From contig JACKOM010000005.1 of the NCBI GenBank assembly GCA_024234265.1, forward strand, positions 62,001 through 126,000: a stretch of 64,000 nt of DNA, in the 5' to 3' direction. The notes beneath the pieces are model-generated. The model saw only the letters and a list, made by a program, of their open reading frames with translations, had not been told where the DNA came from and made no database searches. A program made the translations under genes and the position numbers. This DNA is from Oceanospirillaceae bacterium (GTDB taxonomy: Bacteria > Pseudomonadota > Gammaproteobacteria > Pseudomonadales > Oceanobacteraceae). Shown piece by piece: positions 1 through 8,351 of the stretch (position 1 is its first letter; each line of letters opens with the position of its first letter).

Positions 1-805
1 TGTCGATGCGATCGCCCGGTGCGTAATCCACGATGCCGTCAACTACGTTGCGTTGCATTAATTCAAATGCCGATACACCTACATATTTGGCGCATTCCTG
101 CCATGAAAGGTTGTATTTACGCGCAATGCTGGCTAGGCCCTGGGGCTGGATAGTGTTGAAAATACCATCGCGTACCGAGAGCAGTACGTTGGTGGTGGCC
201 AATGGAATAGCACCACCGGAATAACCGGCGCCGAGAATAATACCTACGGTGGGCACGTCGAGGTTCGACATTTCCGCAATCAGGCGGGAAATGCTGTGGG
301 CCTGGTTTTTGGTATTGGCTTCTTCGCCTGCGTCGGCACCGGGGGTGTCGATCAGGGTCACTACCGGGAAGGCGTGTTTGGCGAAATCACGGGCAGCGCG
401 GGCGGCCTGCTTGTGGTGGTGCGGCATCCAGGCGCCGTTGCGGCTTTCGCGGTTCTGACCGATAAAGCCCACTCGGCGGAAAGTGTTGCCAAAATCCAGC
501 TCCACTTCAGCGACGTAAAGCGGGCCGTCTTCGTATTCACTGATAATGCGGTTGTTACACAGTTTCTGAATCAGGGCGCGGGCACTGATGCGCTGGCTGG
601 ATTCGCTGGGTGTGACAACTTCCTGGATGTATTGGTCAATGTCCAGTTGTGCGAGGTACTCGCAGGTTTCGTCGATTTGCGCCCGTGTTAACAAACCACG
701 TACGTGGGGCGCTGCCAGGTGATCCTCTGGAGATGGAAACAGAGAGAAATCCTGGCTCAGCTTTTCAGCAGTCTGAAAGAGCTGATCAATTTGGATTTTT
801 GTCAT
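1..805 (-). CDS. AccA-like carboxyltransferase-domain protein, 3' end cut by window edge
   Basis: Reading leftward from the ATG at 803-805, 268 codons stay open to the window edge, so the C-terminus is missing. The protein begins MTKIQIDQLFQTAEK. It has a crotonase-fold carboxyltransferase core: VVTLIDTPGADAGEEA, then GAGYSGGAIPLA (an oxyanion-loop glycine motif) and FNTIQPQGLASI. These match AccA, the alpha half of the acetyl-CoA carboxylase carboxyltransferase (IDTPGA, GEGGSGGA, SPEG), but the N-terminal ~120 residues differ from standard AccA. It lies 85 bp downstream of fabB on the same strand and is probably co-transcribed. It may be a divergent carboxyltransferase acting on malonyl-CoA or another acyl-CoA. 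The family is fairly certain; the substrate is unknown. Confidence 0.75.
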   Translation of the reverse strand, partial: MTKIQIDQLFQTAEKLSQDFSLFPSPEDHLAAPHVRGLLTRAQIDETCEYLAQLDIDQYIQEVVTPSESSQRISARALIQKLCNNRIISEYEDGPLYVAEVELDFGNTFRRVGFIGQNRESRNGAWMPHHHKQAARAARDFAKHAFPVVTLIDTPGADAGEEANTKNQAHSISRLIAEMSNLDVPTVGIILGAGYSGGAIPLATTNVLLSVRDGIFNTIQPQGLASIARKYNLSWQECAKYVGVSAFELMQRNVVDGIVDYAPGDRID

Positions 806-890
806 GTTTTGTACAGCTTACCGATGTTGTTGTTATTCATGCCCCACACGGGGGCGAAACGTACCGCTTTATAACAAAGTTACACTTGAA

Positions 891-2099
891 TTACAGCCCA
901 CTGAACACAAGGCTCGCGTTTGTGCCGCCAAATCCAAAGCTGTTAGTTAATACGGTTTTCAGTTTTTTGTCCTGGCTCTGGCGCACAATATTGTAACCAA
1001 GCCCTTGATTATCAAGGGTTTCAATGTTGGCCGAGCCTGCCACAAAGCCTTCTTGCATCATCAGCAGGCAGTAGATTGCCTCCTGCACCCCGGTGGCCCC
1101 GAGGGAGTGTCCGGTCAGCGCTTTGGTGCTGCTGATCATGGGCTGCTCGGGGAAGACCCTGCCGATGGCAGCAAGTTCCACCATGTCACCGGCGGGTGTG
1201 CTGGTGCCATGGGTGTTGATGTAATCCACCGGGCGGTTGGCCTGGCGCATGGCTTCACGCATGCAGCGTTCAGCACCTTCCCCGGAGGGGGAAACCATAT
1301 CAAAACCGTCGGATGTCGCTGCGTATGCCACTAACTCTGCGTAAATTTTTGCGCCGCGGGCACGGGCGACTTCGTAATCTTCCAGTACCAGCATGCCGCC
1401 GCCGGCACCGATGACAAAACCATCACGGTTGGCATCGTAGGGACGGCTGGCCTTGGTGGGTTCAGTATTGTATTGGCTGGAAAGGGCACCCATGGCATCG
1501 AATTGCATGGTTTGCGCCCAGTGCAGCTGTTCGCCGCCCCCGACAAATACCCGGTCCTGTTTGCCGAGTTGGATTAACTCCATGCCGTGACCGATGCAGT
1601 GGGTGCTGGTGGCGCAGGCGGAAGTAATGGTGTAACTCACGCCTTTGATTTTATGCAGGTTGGCGAGGTTGGCTGAGCAGGTGCTGCCCATGGCCTTGGG
1701 TACGCGGAAGGCACCCAGTTTGCGCACGCCCCGTTCACGTAAAATATCCGCCGCTTCCACAATGTCGCTGGCCGATGCACCGCCTGAGCCGGCGACTACG
1801 CCTGTGCGTTCATTGCTGATTTCATCCTGGGAGAGGCCTGCATCCTTGATGGCTTCGGCCATGGCATAGGCTGCGTAAGCGGCTGCATCGCCCATAAAAC
1901 GTAGGGCTTTACGGTCAATGTGCTCTTCTAAATTAATGTTGGGTTTGCCGGCCACCTGGCTGCGGAATCCCAGTTCTGCGTAATCAGGCTGGTGGCTGAT
2001 GCCGCTTTTACCGTGACGTAATGCATGGGTGACGTCTGTTTTGTTATTGCCGATGCAGGACACTATGCCCATGCCGGTGACGACCACTCGACGATTCAT
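891..2099 (-). CDS. fabB: Beta-ketoacyl-ACP synthase I (FabB type)
   Basis: A 402-aa condensing enzyme that elongates acyl-ACP with malonyl-ACP; FabB is the form needed for unsaturated fatty acid elongation. The thiolase-fold catalytic triad is visible: Cys in TSACATSTH near residue 160, His in NTHGTSTP near 295 and His in KALTGHSLGA near 330. The C-terminus has the typical NSFGFGGTNAS. Length matches E. coli FabB (about 406). The start ATG at 2099 has a strong purine-rich Shine-Dalgarno (GGGGAGAGAG on the minus strand). fabA, the usual partner, is not adjacent; instead an AccA-like gene follows. Two 9-bp direct repeats lie upstream at 2141-2160. FabF is the alternative, but length and motifs favour FabB. 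Confidence 0.93.
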   Translation of the reverse strand: MNRRVVVTGMGIVSCIGNNKTDVTHALRHGKSGISHQPDYAELGFRSQVAGKPNINLEEHIDRKALRFMGDAAAYAAYAMAEAIKDAGLSQDEISNERTGVVAGSGGASASDIVEAADILRERGVRKLGAFRVPKAMGSTCSANLANLHKIKGVSYTITSACATSTHCIGHGMELIQLGKQDRVFVGGGEQLHWAQTMQFDAMGALSSQYNTEPTKASRPYDANRDGFVIGAGGGMLVLEDYEVARARGAKIYAELVAYAATSDGFDMVSPSGEGAERCMREAMRQANRPVDYINTHGTSTPAGDMVELAAIGRVFPEQPMISSTKALTGHSLGATGVQEAIYCLLMMQEGFVAGSANIETLDNQGLGYNIVRQSQDKKLKTVLTNSFGFGGTNASLVFSGL

Positions 2100-2140
2100 T
2101 CACTCTCTCCCCTGAGATCTGAGCTCCGTGCAGGGTAATG

Positions 2141-2160
2141 AGCAAATGTGTAGCAAATGT
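2141..2160. repeat. Two 9-bp direct repeats in the fabB upstream region
   Basis: AGCAAATGT occurs at 2141-2149 and again at 2152-2160, an 11-bp period that puts both copies on the same helix face. They sit about 45-60 bp upstream of the fabB start and just before the promoter of the divergent small gene. They could be half-sites for a regulator. They do not match the FadR or FabR consensus that I know. Confidence 0.35.
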
Positions 2161-2194
2161 TGCAATTCGCCGCCCTGATTGAAAAAGTTTTGTT

Positions 2195-2200
2195 TATAAT
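2195..2200 (+). promoter_or_regulatory. Candidate -10 element for the 2226 gene
   Basis: A perfect TATAAT lies at 2195-2200. No good -35 is found at 16-18 bp spacing (TTGAAA at 2179 is only 10 bp away). If this -10 is used, transcription starts near 2207. That excludes the ATG at 2199 as a start and supports the GTG at 2226, which follows a G-rich ribosome site at 2215-2219. Confidence 0.4.
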
Positions 2201-2225
2201 GCGCCGATTCTTTTGGGGGTGTGCC

Positions 2226-2477
2226 GTGGATATCCGTGAAATTCGTCGCCTGAATGCCATTGCGTTAATGCATGAAAATGCACTCGACCCACTCGGCTTG
2301 GCCCTGTGCCTGGGGCTGGAGGAAGACTCCATGCTCGCCATGCTGGCGGCAGATGGTAAAAAAACCATCAGCGATAAAATTGCGCGCATTATGGAGCAGA
2401 CATTTTCCAAGCCCGTGCGCTGGCTCGATGCCCATCCTGAGCAGGGTGGCGCGATTAATTACGATTTATTTGGTTGA
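2226..2477 (+). CDS. Small XRE/Cro-like helix-turn-helix protein
   Basis: 83 aa from GTG 2226, chosen because it follows a G-rich Shine-Dalgarno (GGGGG at 2215-2219) and a consensus -10; an ATG at 2199 in frame lies inside that -10. The protein runs VDIREIRRLNAIALM, then LALCLGLEEDSMLAMLA, then SDKIARIMEQTFSKPVRWLD. The pattern of a first helix, an ALA-like turn, then kDKlAR-iE-aF-KP-gWlD, resembles small Cro/CI-type regulators often found in phages and proteobacteria. The recognition-helix region is divergent, so DNA binding is an inference. It ends 3 bp before waaC and is probably in the same transcript. The target is unknown. Confidence 0.6.
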   Translation: MDIREIRRLNAIALMHENALDPLGLALCLGLEEDSMLAMLAADGKKTISDKIARIMEQTFSKPVRWLDAHPEQGGAINYDLFG

Positions 2478-2480
2478 TTC

Positions 2481-3500
2481 ATGAAACTGCTGTTAATTAA
2501 AACCTCTTCATTGGGCGATGTTTTTCATACTTTCCCAGCGTTAACTGAAGCCCTGCAGCATATTCCTGATCTGGAAGTGAGCTGGGTGGTGGAAGAAGGC
2601 TTTGCCGCCATGGCTGGCTGGCACCCGGCGGTTAAACAGGTGATTCCTGTGGCCTGGCGGCGCTGGCGTAAATCCCTGTTCGCCAAACAAACCCGCGCAG
2701 AAATGAAAGCTTTTCGTCAGGCGATGCGTGACGTGCAGCCTGATTTAATTCTGGATGCCCAGGGTTTAATCAAAAGCGGCGTGATGACCGCATTTGCCCA
2801 CGGCCCGAGAAAGGCTGGGCTGGATAAACGCAGTGCCCGCGAAAACCTGGCATGCCTTGCGTATAACGAAACCTACCCCGTGCCCTTTGGCAGCCATGCC
2901 ATCTGGCGTGTGCGGCAGTTATTTGCGGCGGCCCTGCAATATCCCCTTGGTCATGAAGCTGAATTTTCCTACGGACTGGATAAAAGCCGTTGGCAGCGCC
3001 CCGCAGTCGACGGTAATTACCTGGTGTTTTTGCACGGCACCACCTGGGTGACAAAACTCTGGCCTGAAGTGCATTGGCAGACGCTGGTGAAAACCGCTGC
3101 TGCTGCCGGTTATAAAGTTTTGTTGCCCTGGGGTAATGACGAAGAACATGAGCGCGCCAAACGTATTGCCAGTGTGGATGCAACAGCTGAAGTATTACCG
3201 CGCATGGGGCTTAGTGCCCTGAATGCTTACCTGTGTTTTGCATCCGGTGTGGTAGGGGTGGATACCGGGTTGAGCCACGTGGTCGCTGGCCTGGAAGTGC
3301 CGAGTGTGGCGATTTACGGTGCCACCGATGCCACCTTAACCGGTGTGCTTGGTCCGCGGGTGGAGGTATTAAAAGCGGATTTCAGTTGCTCGCCTTGCCT
3401 TAATAAACAGTGCAAGTTTGATAACGCCCATCCACCTTGTTATGACACAGTGCCGCCTGCAAAAGTGTGGGGCGCATTGCAGGCAAAAATGCAGGCATGA
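2481..3500 (+). CDS. waaC: Lipopolysaccharide heptosyltransferase I
   Basis: A 339-aa glycosyltransferase family 9 enzyme that adds the first L-glycero-D-manno-heptose to Kdo in the LPS inner core, at the cytoplasmic face of the inner membrane. The N-terminus MKLLLIKTSSLGDVFHTFPA is the typical GT-B opening of WaaC. DAQGLIKSG lies near residue 93, and the nucleotide-sugar site GVVGVDTGLSHVVAGL lies near residue 255. Late cysteines (SCSPCLNKQCKF) are common in the family. Length fits WaaC (about 320-350). It starts 3 bp after the small HTH gene and overlaps the next gene by an ATGA junction. Confidence 0.92.
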   Translation: MKLLLIKTSSLGDVFHTFPALTEALQHIPDLEVSWVVEEGFAAMAGWHPAVKQVIPVAWRRWRKSLFAKQTRAEMKAFRQAMRDVQPDLILDAQGLIKSGVMTAFAHGPRKAGLDKRSARENLACLAYNETYPVPFGSHAIWRVRQLFAAALQYPLGHEAEFSYGLDKSRWQRPAVDGNYLVFLHGTTWVTKLWPEVHWQTLVKTAAAAGYKVLLPWGNDEEHERAKRIASVDATAEVLPRMGLSALNAYLCFASGVVGVDTGLSHVVAGLEVPSVAIYGATDATLTGVLGPRVEVLKADFSCSPCLNKQCKFDNAHPPCYDTVPPAKVWGALQAKMQA

Positions 3501-3931
3501 TGATGTTTCTTCAGGAGGCCGGTTTACCCGGCCTTTTTATTGTCTCTTTTTTAGCGGCAACCATTTTACCCTTAGGTTCTGAAGTTCTTTTATTGGCTCT
3601 GCAAGCCCAGGGTTTTGCTGCGTTGGATTTATTCTGGGTGGCGGGCACAGGCAATGTACTCGGCAGTTGTGTGAATTATTGCCTTGGGCGCTTTGCTGGA
3701 ATCTGGCTGATAAAACATGTGTGGCGGGTGTCGGATGTGCAAATGCAGCGTGCTCAGCTGCGCATGCAGCGCTACGGTTATGCCGGATTATTGTTGGCCT
3801 GGTTGCCGGTGATTGGCGATCCGCTGACGTTAGTGGCGGGTGTACTGCGCTTAAATTTTATTGCGTTTGTGCTGCTGGTGGCTTTGGGTAAGTTTGCCCG
3901 TTACGCCTTTTTATTATTTGTTTTTGCCTGA
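3497..3931 (+). CDS. yqaA: YqaA-family inner membrane protein (DedA-related)
   Basis: 144 aa from the ATG at 3497, which shares ATGA with the waaC stop; ATGs at 3500 and 3503 are possible alternatives. Several hydrophobic segments are visible (GLFIVSFLAATILPLGSEVLLLAL near the N-terminus, VLLVALGKFARYAFLLFVFA at the C-terminus). SEVLLLAL and the G-N-V-L-G-S-x-V-N-Y motif are typical of the YqaA branch of the SNARE-associated/DedA fold. The function of YqaA is poorly defined; DedA relatives affect membrane homeostasis. Translational coupling to waaC suggests an envelope role. It ends 3 bp before the convergent AraC-type gene. Confidence 0.8.
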   Translation: MMMFLQEAGLPGLFIVSFLAATILPLGSEVLLLALQAQGFAALDLFWVAGTGNVLGSCVNYCLGRFAGIWLIKHVWRVSDVQMQRAQLRMQRYGYAGLLLAWLPVIGDPLTLVAGVLRLNFIAFVLLVALGKFARYAFLLFVFA

Positions 3932-3934
3932 AGT

Positions 3935-4966
3935 TTATTTCTTTTCATCCATCTGGGCGTTTCGGTATTCGCCCGGTGTCATGTGCGTCCAGCTTTTAAA
4001 ACTGCGGTGGAACGAGCGTGGTTCGCTGAAACCTAAGCGTGCGGCAATTTCCTGAATCGGTAATTCGGTTTCGCGTAATAATGCGCTGGCCTGCTCCTGA
4101 CGTAACTCATCAAGTATTTGCTGATAACTGGTATCAAATTGTTGCAGGCGGCGTTGCAGGGTGCGTTCAGTTAACCCTAAACGCTTGGCAACCATTTCTT
4201 TGCGTGGCAGACCTTCAAGCATTAATCCTTTAATCACATTTTTGGTTTGCAGGGGCAGGGGCTGTCGCTGGCTGATGTCGGCCATCAAAATGTCGGCGTG
4301 GCTTTCCAGGGTTTTTAATAATTGCTCATCGGATTGGCGCATGGGTAGATCAAGCAATGCATCGTCCAGCCACAGGCAGGTCATAGGGGCGTTAAATTTA
4401 ATCGGGCAGCGGAACAGGGCTTCGTATTGCGGTAATAACTCTGGTTTTGGTGCAGGGTGTTCAAACCATACCTGACGGGGTTTACCATCGGGGCGGTCCA
4501 CCAGAAAGCGCGCAAAATTGACCCATGAACCCAGTACGTTATCCACCATGTGGGCTTTTACGATGGGGTCTGGGTACTGGCAGTGCCAGCGCATCTGAAT
4601 TTTTCCCTGCTCGTGGATAATTTCGGTGGTACCCATGTCGCCAACCAAGGCTTCATAGGTTGGGGTGCGTTGCATTGCATCACGCAGGCTTTTGCAATTC
4701 ATCACCATAAAACCCAGCACGCTGTAACTGCCGGGTTGCACATAGCGTGCGCTTTTCAGGCCAAAACAAGGGTCCTGGGTTTTTTCGATCAGTGTGCGGA
4801 TAAGTCGCTGGAATGCTTCGCCGCTGATACGTTTTACCTTGTTATCCAGCAGGGCGGTATCGATACTGCATTCCTGCAAAGCCTGTTTGGGGGATACACC
4901 CATATCGGCGGCTGCTTTAAGGTACTGTAGTACAGCTGGTGCTGAGGCAAATCCCAGTTGGCTCAT
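3935..4966 (-). CDS. AraC-family transcriptional regulator
   Basis: 343 aa. Residues 1 to about 230 match the N-terminal ligand-binding type found in many pseudomonad AraC regulators (QALQECSIDTALLD, SARYVQPGSYSVLGFMVMNC). Residues 240-335 form the double helix-turn-helix: KEMVAKRLGLTERTLQRRL and IQEIAARLGFSEPRSFHRSFKSW, followed by TPGEYR. It is divergent from the AGPS-like / G3P dehydrogenase / FGGY kinase operon, with a 164-bp intergenic region that holds a clear dyad (5011-5056). It is therefore the likely local regulator of that operon, responding to a glycerolipid-related ligand; this is inference from position. Confidence 0.9.
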   Translation of the reverse strand: MSQLGFASAPAVLQYLKAAADMGVSPKQALQECSIDTALLDNKVKRISGEAFQRLIRTLIEKTQDPCFGLKSARYVQPGSYSVLGFMVMNCKSLRDAMQRTPTYEALVGDMGTTEIIHEQGKIQMRWHCQYPDPIVKAHMVDNVLGSWVNFARFLVDRPDGKPRQVWFEHPAPKPELLPQYEALFRCPIKFNAPMTCLWLDDALLDLPMRQSDEQLLKTLESHADILMADISQRQPLPLQTKNVIKGLMLEGLPRKEMVAKRLGLTERTLQRRLQQFDTSYQQILDELRQEQASALLRETELPIQEIAARLGFSEPRSFHRSFKSWTHMTPGEYRNAQMDEKK

Positions 4967-5010
4967 GTTTTTCGTAATTCTTGTGCTTATTATTAAGTGA
5001 CGTAATTTGA

Positions 5011-5056
5011 AACCCGACTGTCACATTCGGACACTGCGATGCAGTGTGAGCGGGTT
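5011..5056. promoter_or_regulatory. Nested inverted repeats between the AraC gene and the AGPS-like operon
   Basis: ACACTGC at 5031-5037 and GCAGTGT at 5041-5047 are perfect inverted arms around GAT. They are flanked by AACCCG (5011-5016) and CGGGTT (5051-5056), and TCACA (5021-5025) pairs with TGTGA (5045-5049). The element lies in the only divergent intergenic space of this cluster, 75 bp upstream of the AGPS-like start. An operator for the AraC-type regulator is plausible; a transcript stem-loop is the alternative. Confidence 0.4.
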
Positions 5057-5130
5057 AAGATAGCGACTAATTCAGGTTTTGCCTACCGTAAGATTTATAT
5101 TCAAGAATAAGTAATGTGACTGAGGTGTGT

Positions 5131-6729
5131 ATGCGTCGTTGGAATGGCTGGGGTGATGATTCTGTTGTGCTGGAAACGCCCCAATCCGGTTTAGCTTTTT
5201 TACAGTCACAAATTGGTTCTGCCAGTGCTTTGCCGGATGCAGGTTTCGCACAGGTGTGTGAGCAGGTGCCGCCCAGTCGTTTGGCTGAACATCCGTTAAT
5301 TAATACGTCCGCCGCCGAGCGTGTAAAACACGCCCGCGGGCAGAGTTTTCCCGATTGGCTGGCCATGCGCAGCGGTGATTTTGGTGTTTTCCCCGATGGT
5401 GTGGCGTATCCGCAATCCAGTGCTGAGGTGCGCGAATTACTCGATTGGGCTGCGCTGCAGGATGTGGATGTTATTCCCTATGGTGGTGGCACCAGTGTGG
5501 CGGGGCATATTAATCCTGAGGTGAATGGCCGCGCCGTATTAACCATTGATATGGGGCACATGAATCGTCTGCTGGATTTAAATGCAGAATCCCAGATTGC
5601 CACTTTCGGTGCCGGTGTGCCGGGCCCTCAGGTTGAAGCGCAATTGCGTGCGAAGGGTTATACCCTGGGGCATTTCCCGCAGAGCTGGGAATTATCGACG
5701 TTAGGCGGTTGGGTGGCGAGCCGCAGCTCCGGGCAACAATCCTTCCGTTATGGGCGCATTGAGCAGATTTTTGCCGGCGGCAAAATGGAATGCCCGAATG
5801 GCACCTTGGAAATTCCGACTATTCCTGCATCGGCTGCCGGTACGGATTTACGTGAAGTGGTGCTGGGTTCGGAAGGGCGCATGGGTATTATCACCGAAGT
5901 AAAAGTACGTGTGACACCTTTGCCCGAGCAGGAAAAATTTATTGCGGTATTTATGCCGGATTTTGAATCGGCCAAAGCAGCCGTGCGTACGATTGCACAG
6001 AAAAAAATCCCCTTATCTATGTTGCGTGTGAGCAACGCTCCGGAAACCCAAACCCAGTTAAAACTTGCCGGCCACGAAACCATGATTGCCTGGCTGGAAA
6101 AATACTTGGCACTGCGTGGCATTGCTGACGGCAAATGTTTATTAACCTTCGGCCTGACGGGTAATAAACAGCAGAATAAATTGTCCTGCAAACAGGCGAT
6201 GGGGGTGTTTAAATCACTCGGTGGTGTAAAAGGCCCGGCCATGATGGGTAAAAAATGGGCGGAAAATCGTTTTCGTTTCCCCTATCTGCGTGAAAATTTA
6301 TGGCAGGCAGGTTATGCGGTGGACACATTGGAAACCGCAACCGATTGGGAAAATGTATCTGATTTAATGCAGCGTATGGAAAGTGCTTTGCATAATGCAT
6401 TGCAGGATGAAGGCGTAAAAGTGCATGTATTTACCCATTTATCCCATGTTTATACCCAGGGCAGTAGTATCTACACCAGTTATGTATTTCCGGTGGCGGC
6501 TGATTATGCGCAAACGTTGCAGCGCTGGAAAAAACTCAAACATGCCGCCAGCATGGAAATCGCCCAGGGGCACGCCACCATCAGTCATCAACATGGCGTA
6601 GGTGTGGACCATGCACCCTATATGCATGCTGAAAAAGGCCTTTTAGGTATGGCGGCCATTGAATCCCTGCTGGCATTTTTTGATCCGCAGCAACGTATGA
6701 ACCCCGGCAAATTAATTCGTAAGGAGTAG
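5131..6729 (+). CDS. FAD-binding oxidase, alkyldihydroxyacetonephosphate synthase-like
   Basis: 532 aa from ATG 5131, preceded by GAGG at 5122-5125; a GTG at 5116 is in frame but lacks a better ribosome site. It has a vanillyl-alcohol-oxidase-type FAD domain (PYGGGTSVAGH near residue 120, FPQSWELSTLGGWVASRSSG near 185, LGSEGRMGIITEV near 248). The C-terminal half ends with ISHQHGVGVDHAPYM, equivalent to the histidine cluster of alkyl-DHAP synthase (HHHGVG). AGPS exchanges the acyl chain of acyl-DHAP for a fatty alcohol to give an ether lipid precursor; related bacterial proteins may act on other hydroxy acids or glycerol compounds. It is first in an operon with a G3P dehydrogenase (6-bp gap; the next gene's AAGGAG site lies in its last codons). 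The fold is certain, the substrate is not. Confidence 0.82.
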   Translation: MRRWNGWGDDSVVLETPQSGLAFLQSQIGSASALPDAGFAQVCEQVPPSRLAEHPLINTSAAERVKHARGQSFPDWLAMRSGDFGVFPDGVAYPQSSAEVRELLDWAALQDVDVIPYGGGTSVAGHINPEVNGRAVLTIDMGHMNRLLDLNAESQIATFGAGVPGPQVEAQLRAKGYTLGHFPQSWELSTLGGWVASRSSGQQSFRYGRIEQIFAGGKMECPNGTLEIPTIPASAAGTDLREVVLGSEGRMGIITEVKVRVTPLPEQEKFIAVFMPDFESAKAAVRTIAQKKIPLSMLRVSNAPETQTQLKLAGHETMIAWLEKYLALRGIADGKCLLTFGLTGNKQQNKLSCKQAMGVFKSLGGVKGPAMMGKKWAENRFRFPYLRENLWQAGYAVDTLETATDWENVSDLMQRMESALHNALQDEGVKVHVFTHLSHVYTQGSSIYTSYVFPVAADYAQTLQRWKKLKHAASMEIAQGHATISHQHGVGVDHAPYMHAEKGLLGMAAIESLLAFFDPQQRMNPGKLIRKE

Positions 6730-6735
6730 TGGTTA

Positions 6736-8331
6736 ATGGATAGCTGGATGCAATCTGGTCGGGAAAATACCCTGCAGGCCATCGCCGCCGGTGGCGAGTG
6801 GGATATGCTGGTAATAGGTGGTGGTATTACCGGTGCGGGTGTGGCCCGTGAGGCCGCGCGGCAGGGCATGAAAGTGTTGTTGGTTGAGCAGCGCGATTAT
6901 GCCTGGGGCACCTCAAGCCGTTCATCAAAAATGGTGCATGGTGGTTTGCGTTATCTGGCTGCAGGTAATTTTCGTTTAACCTCACACTCGGTTAAAGAAC
7001 GTGAACGCCTGATGAATGAAGCGCCCGGGCTGGTGGATTTAATGCCCTATGTTTGGCCCCACTACGAAGGCACGTTTCCGCCTCCGCTGGTATTTAATAC
7101 TTTGCTGGGTATTTATGATTTTTTCGCAGGGCAGCGTTATCGCCAGTATTTTCCCAAAGCTGAGGCTCAATATCTTTTGCCCCATCTGCGCAGTGAAAAA
7201 CTGCGTGGTGCAACCCGTTTTGCCGATGCTGTGACCGATGATTCGCGTCTGGTGATGCGTGTTTTATATGAGGCCAGCAAAGATGGTGCGCATGTTATTA
7301 ATTACATGCAAGCGGAAAAACTGCTCGAAGAAAATAATCGTGTGGTTGGCTGCGAAGTGCGTGATGCATTAAATCAACAGGTTTTTAACGTGCGCGCCAA
7401 AGTCGTGGTGAGTGCAACCGGTGCCTGGGCGGATAAATTCCGTAAAAGCCTTGGTGCCAGTGCAAAAATTCGCCCCCTGCGTGGCTCGCATATTGTGGTG
7501 CCAAGCTGGCGTTTACCGGTCAGTATGTCGGTAACTTTGCATCACCCCGATGATAAACGTGCACTGTTTATTTTCCCGTGGGAAGGCATGACAGTGATTG
7601 GCACAACGGATCTGGATAATCCTGAATTAGGCACAACTGAGCCGCACATAACCCAGCAAGAAGTGGATTATTTATTGCGTGCCGGGCAGAGCCTGTTCCC
7701 GTCCGTGAATTTAACCGAGGCGGATATTATTTCGACTTTTGCCGGTGTGCGCCCGATTGTCAGCAGCGGGGCATTAAATCCCTCCGCCGAAAAACGTGAC
7801 CATAGTATCTGGGATGACAAGGGTCTGATTACCGTCAGTGGCGGTAAATTAACCACGTTTCGCTTAATTGCACTGGATGTATTAAAAGCCGCTAAACACT
7901 ATTTGCCTGCATTAAATGCGCAGGATTATGGCCAGTCTATTTTTACGCCGGTTGAACATGTGCCTGTGCTGATGCAGAAGTTAAACAAGCAATTACAGCG
8001 CCGTTTAAGTGGTTTTTATGGCGAGCAAATCGACACCCTCAGTCAGTGTGCTGCGATTGATGGCTGGGATGTGGTGCCAGGTACCCTGACCCTGTGGGCG
8101 CAGGTTCGTCATGCGTTACGCCATGAGCATGTGCAGCATCTGGATGATCTGATGTTGCGCCGTACCCGCCTGGGTTTGTATTTACCCAAAGGCGGAGAGG
8201 CTTTTGCAGGGCGCATTAAAGCCCTGTGTGAACAGGAGCTTGCATGGAGTGCGGAAAAATGCCAACAGGAATGGCAACGCTATGCCGGTATATGGCAGCA
8301 ATTTTATGGATTGCCGGGCAATAACCAATAA
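6736..8331 (+). CDS. FAD-dependent glycerol-3-phosphate dehydrogenase/oxidase (GlpD family)
   Basis: 531 aa. The N-terminal Rossmann FAD motif is MLVIGGGITGAGVAREAARQ near residue 25, followed by GTSSRSSKMVHGGLRYL, a hallmark of GlpD. The substrate and FAD region FPWEGMTVIGTTD and AGVRPIV are present, and a GlpD C-terminal domain follows. GlpD oxidises sn-glycerol-3-phosphate to DHAP and passes electrons to quinone at the membrane. It is somewhat longer than E. coli GlpD (about 501). It sits between an AGPS-like flavoprotein and an FGGY kinase, with no glpF, glpR or glpK-glpD arrangement, so it may be a paralogue dedicated to a lipid pathway, not general glycerol use. Confidence 0.88.
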   Translation: MDSWMQSGRENTLQAIAAGGEWDMLVIGGGITGAGVAREAARQGMKVLLVEQRDYAWGTSSRSSKMVHGGLRYLAAGNFRLTSHSVKERERLMNEAPGLVDLMPYVWPHYEGTFPPPLVFNTLLGIYDFFAGQRYRQYFPKAEAQYLLPHLRSEKLRGATRFADAVTDDSRLVMRVLYEASKDGAHVINYMQAEKLLEENNRVVGCEVRDALNQQVFNVRAKVVVSATGAWADKFRKSLGASAKIRPLRGSHIVVPSWRLPVSMSVTLHHPDDKRALFIFPWEGMTVIGTTDLDNPELGTTEPHITQQEVDYLLRAGQSLFPSVNLTEADIISTFAGVRPIVSSGALNPSAEKRDHSIWDDKGLITVSGGKLTTFRLIALDVLKAAKHYLPALNAQDYGQSIFTPVEHVPVLMQKLNKQLQRRLSGFYGEQIDTLSQCAAIDGWDVVPGTLTLWAQVRHALRHEHVQHLDDLMLRRTRLGLYLPKGGEAFAGRIKALCEQELAWSAEKCQQEWQRYAGIWQQFYGLPGNNQ

Positions 8332-8351
8332 TAAAAAAAGCGAAAAATTCC

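Noticed and set aside
33..996. Plus-strand open frames over the left edge
   Set aside because: They lie opposite the AccA-like and fabB genes, whose minus-strand sequences have clear family motifs.
2179..2184. TTGAAA as -35 for the TATAAT at 2195
   Set aside because: Spacing is only 10 bp, too short for a sigma-70 promoter.
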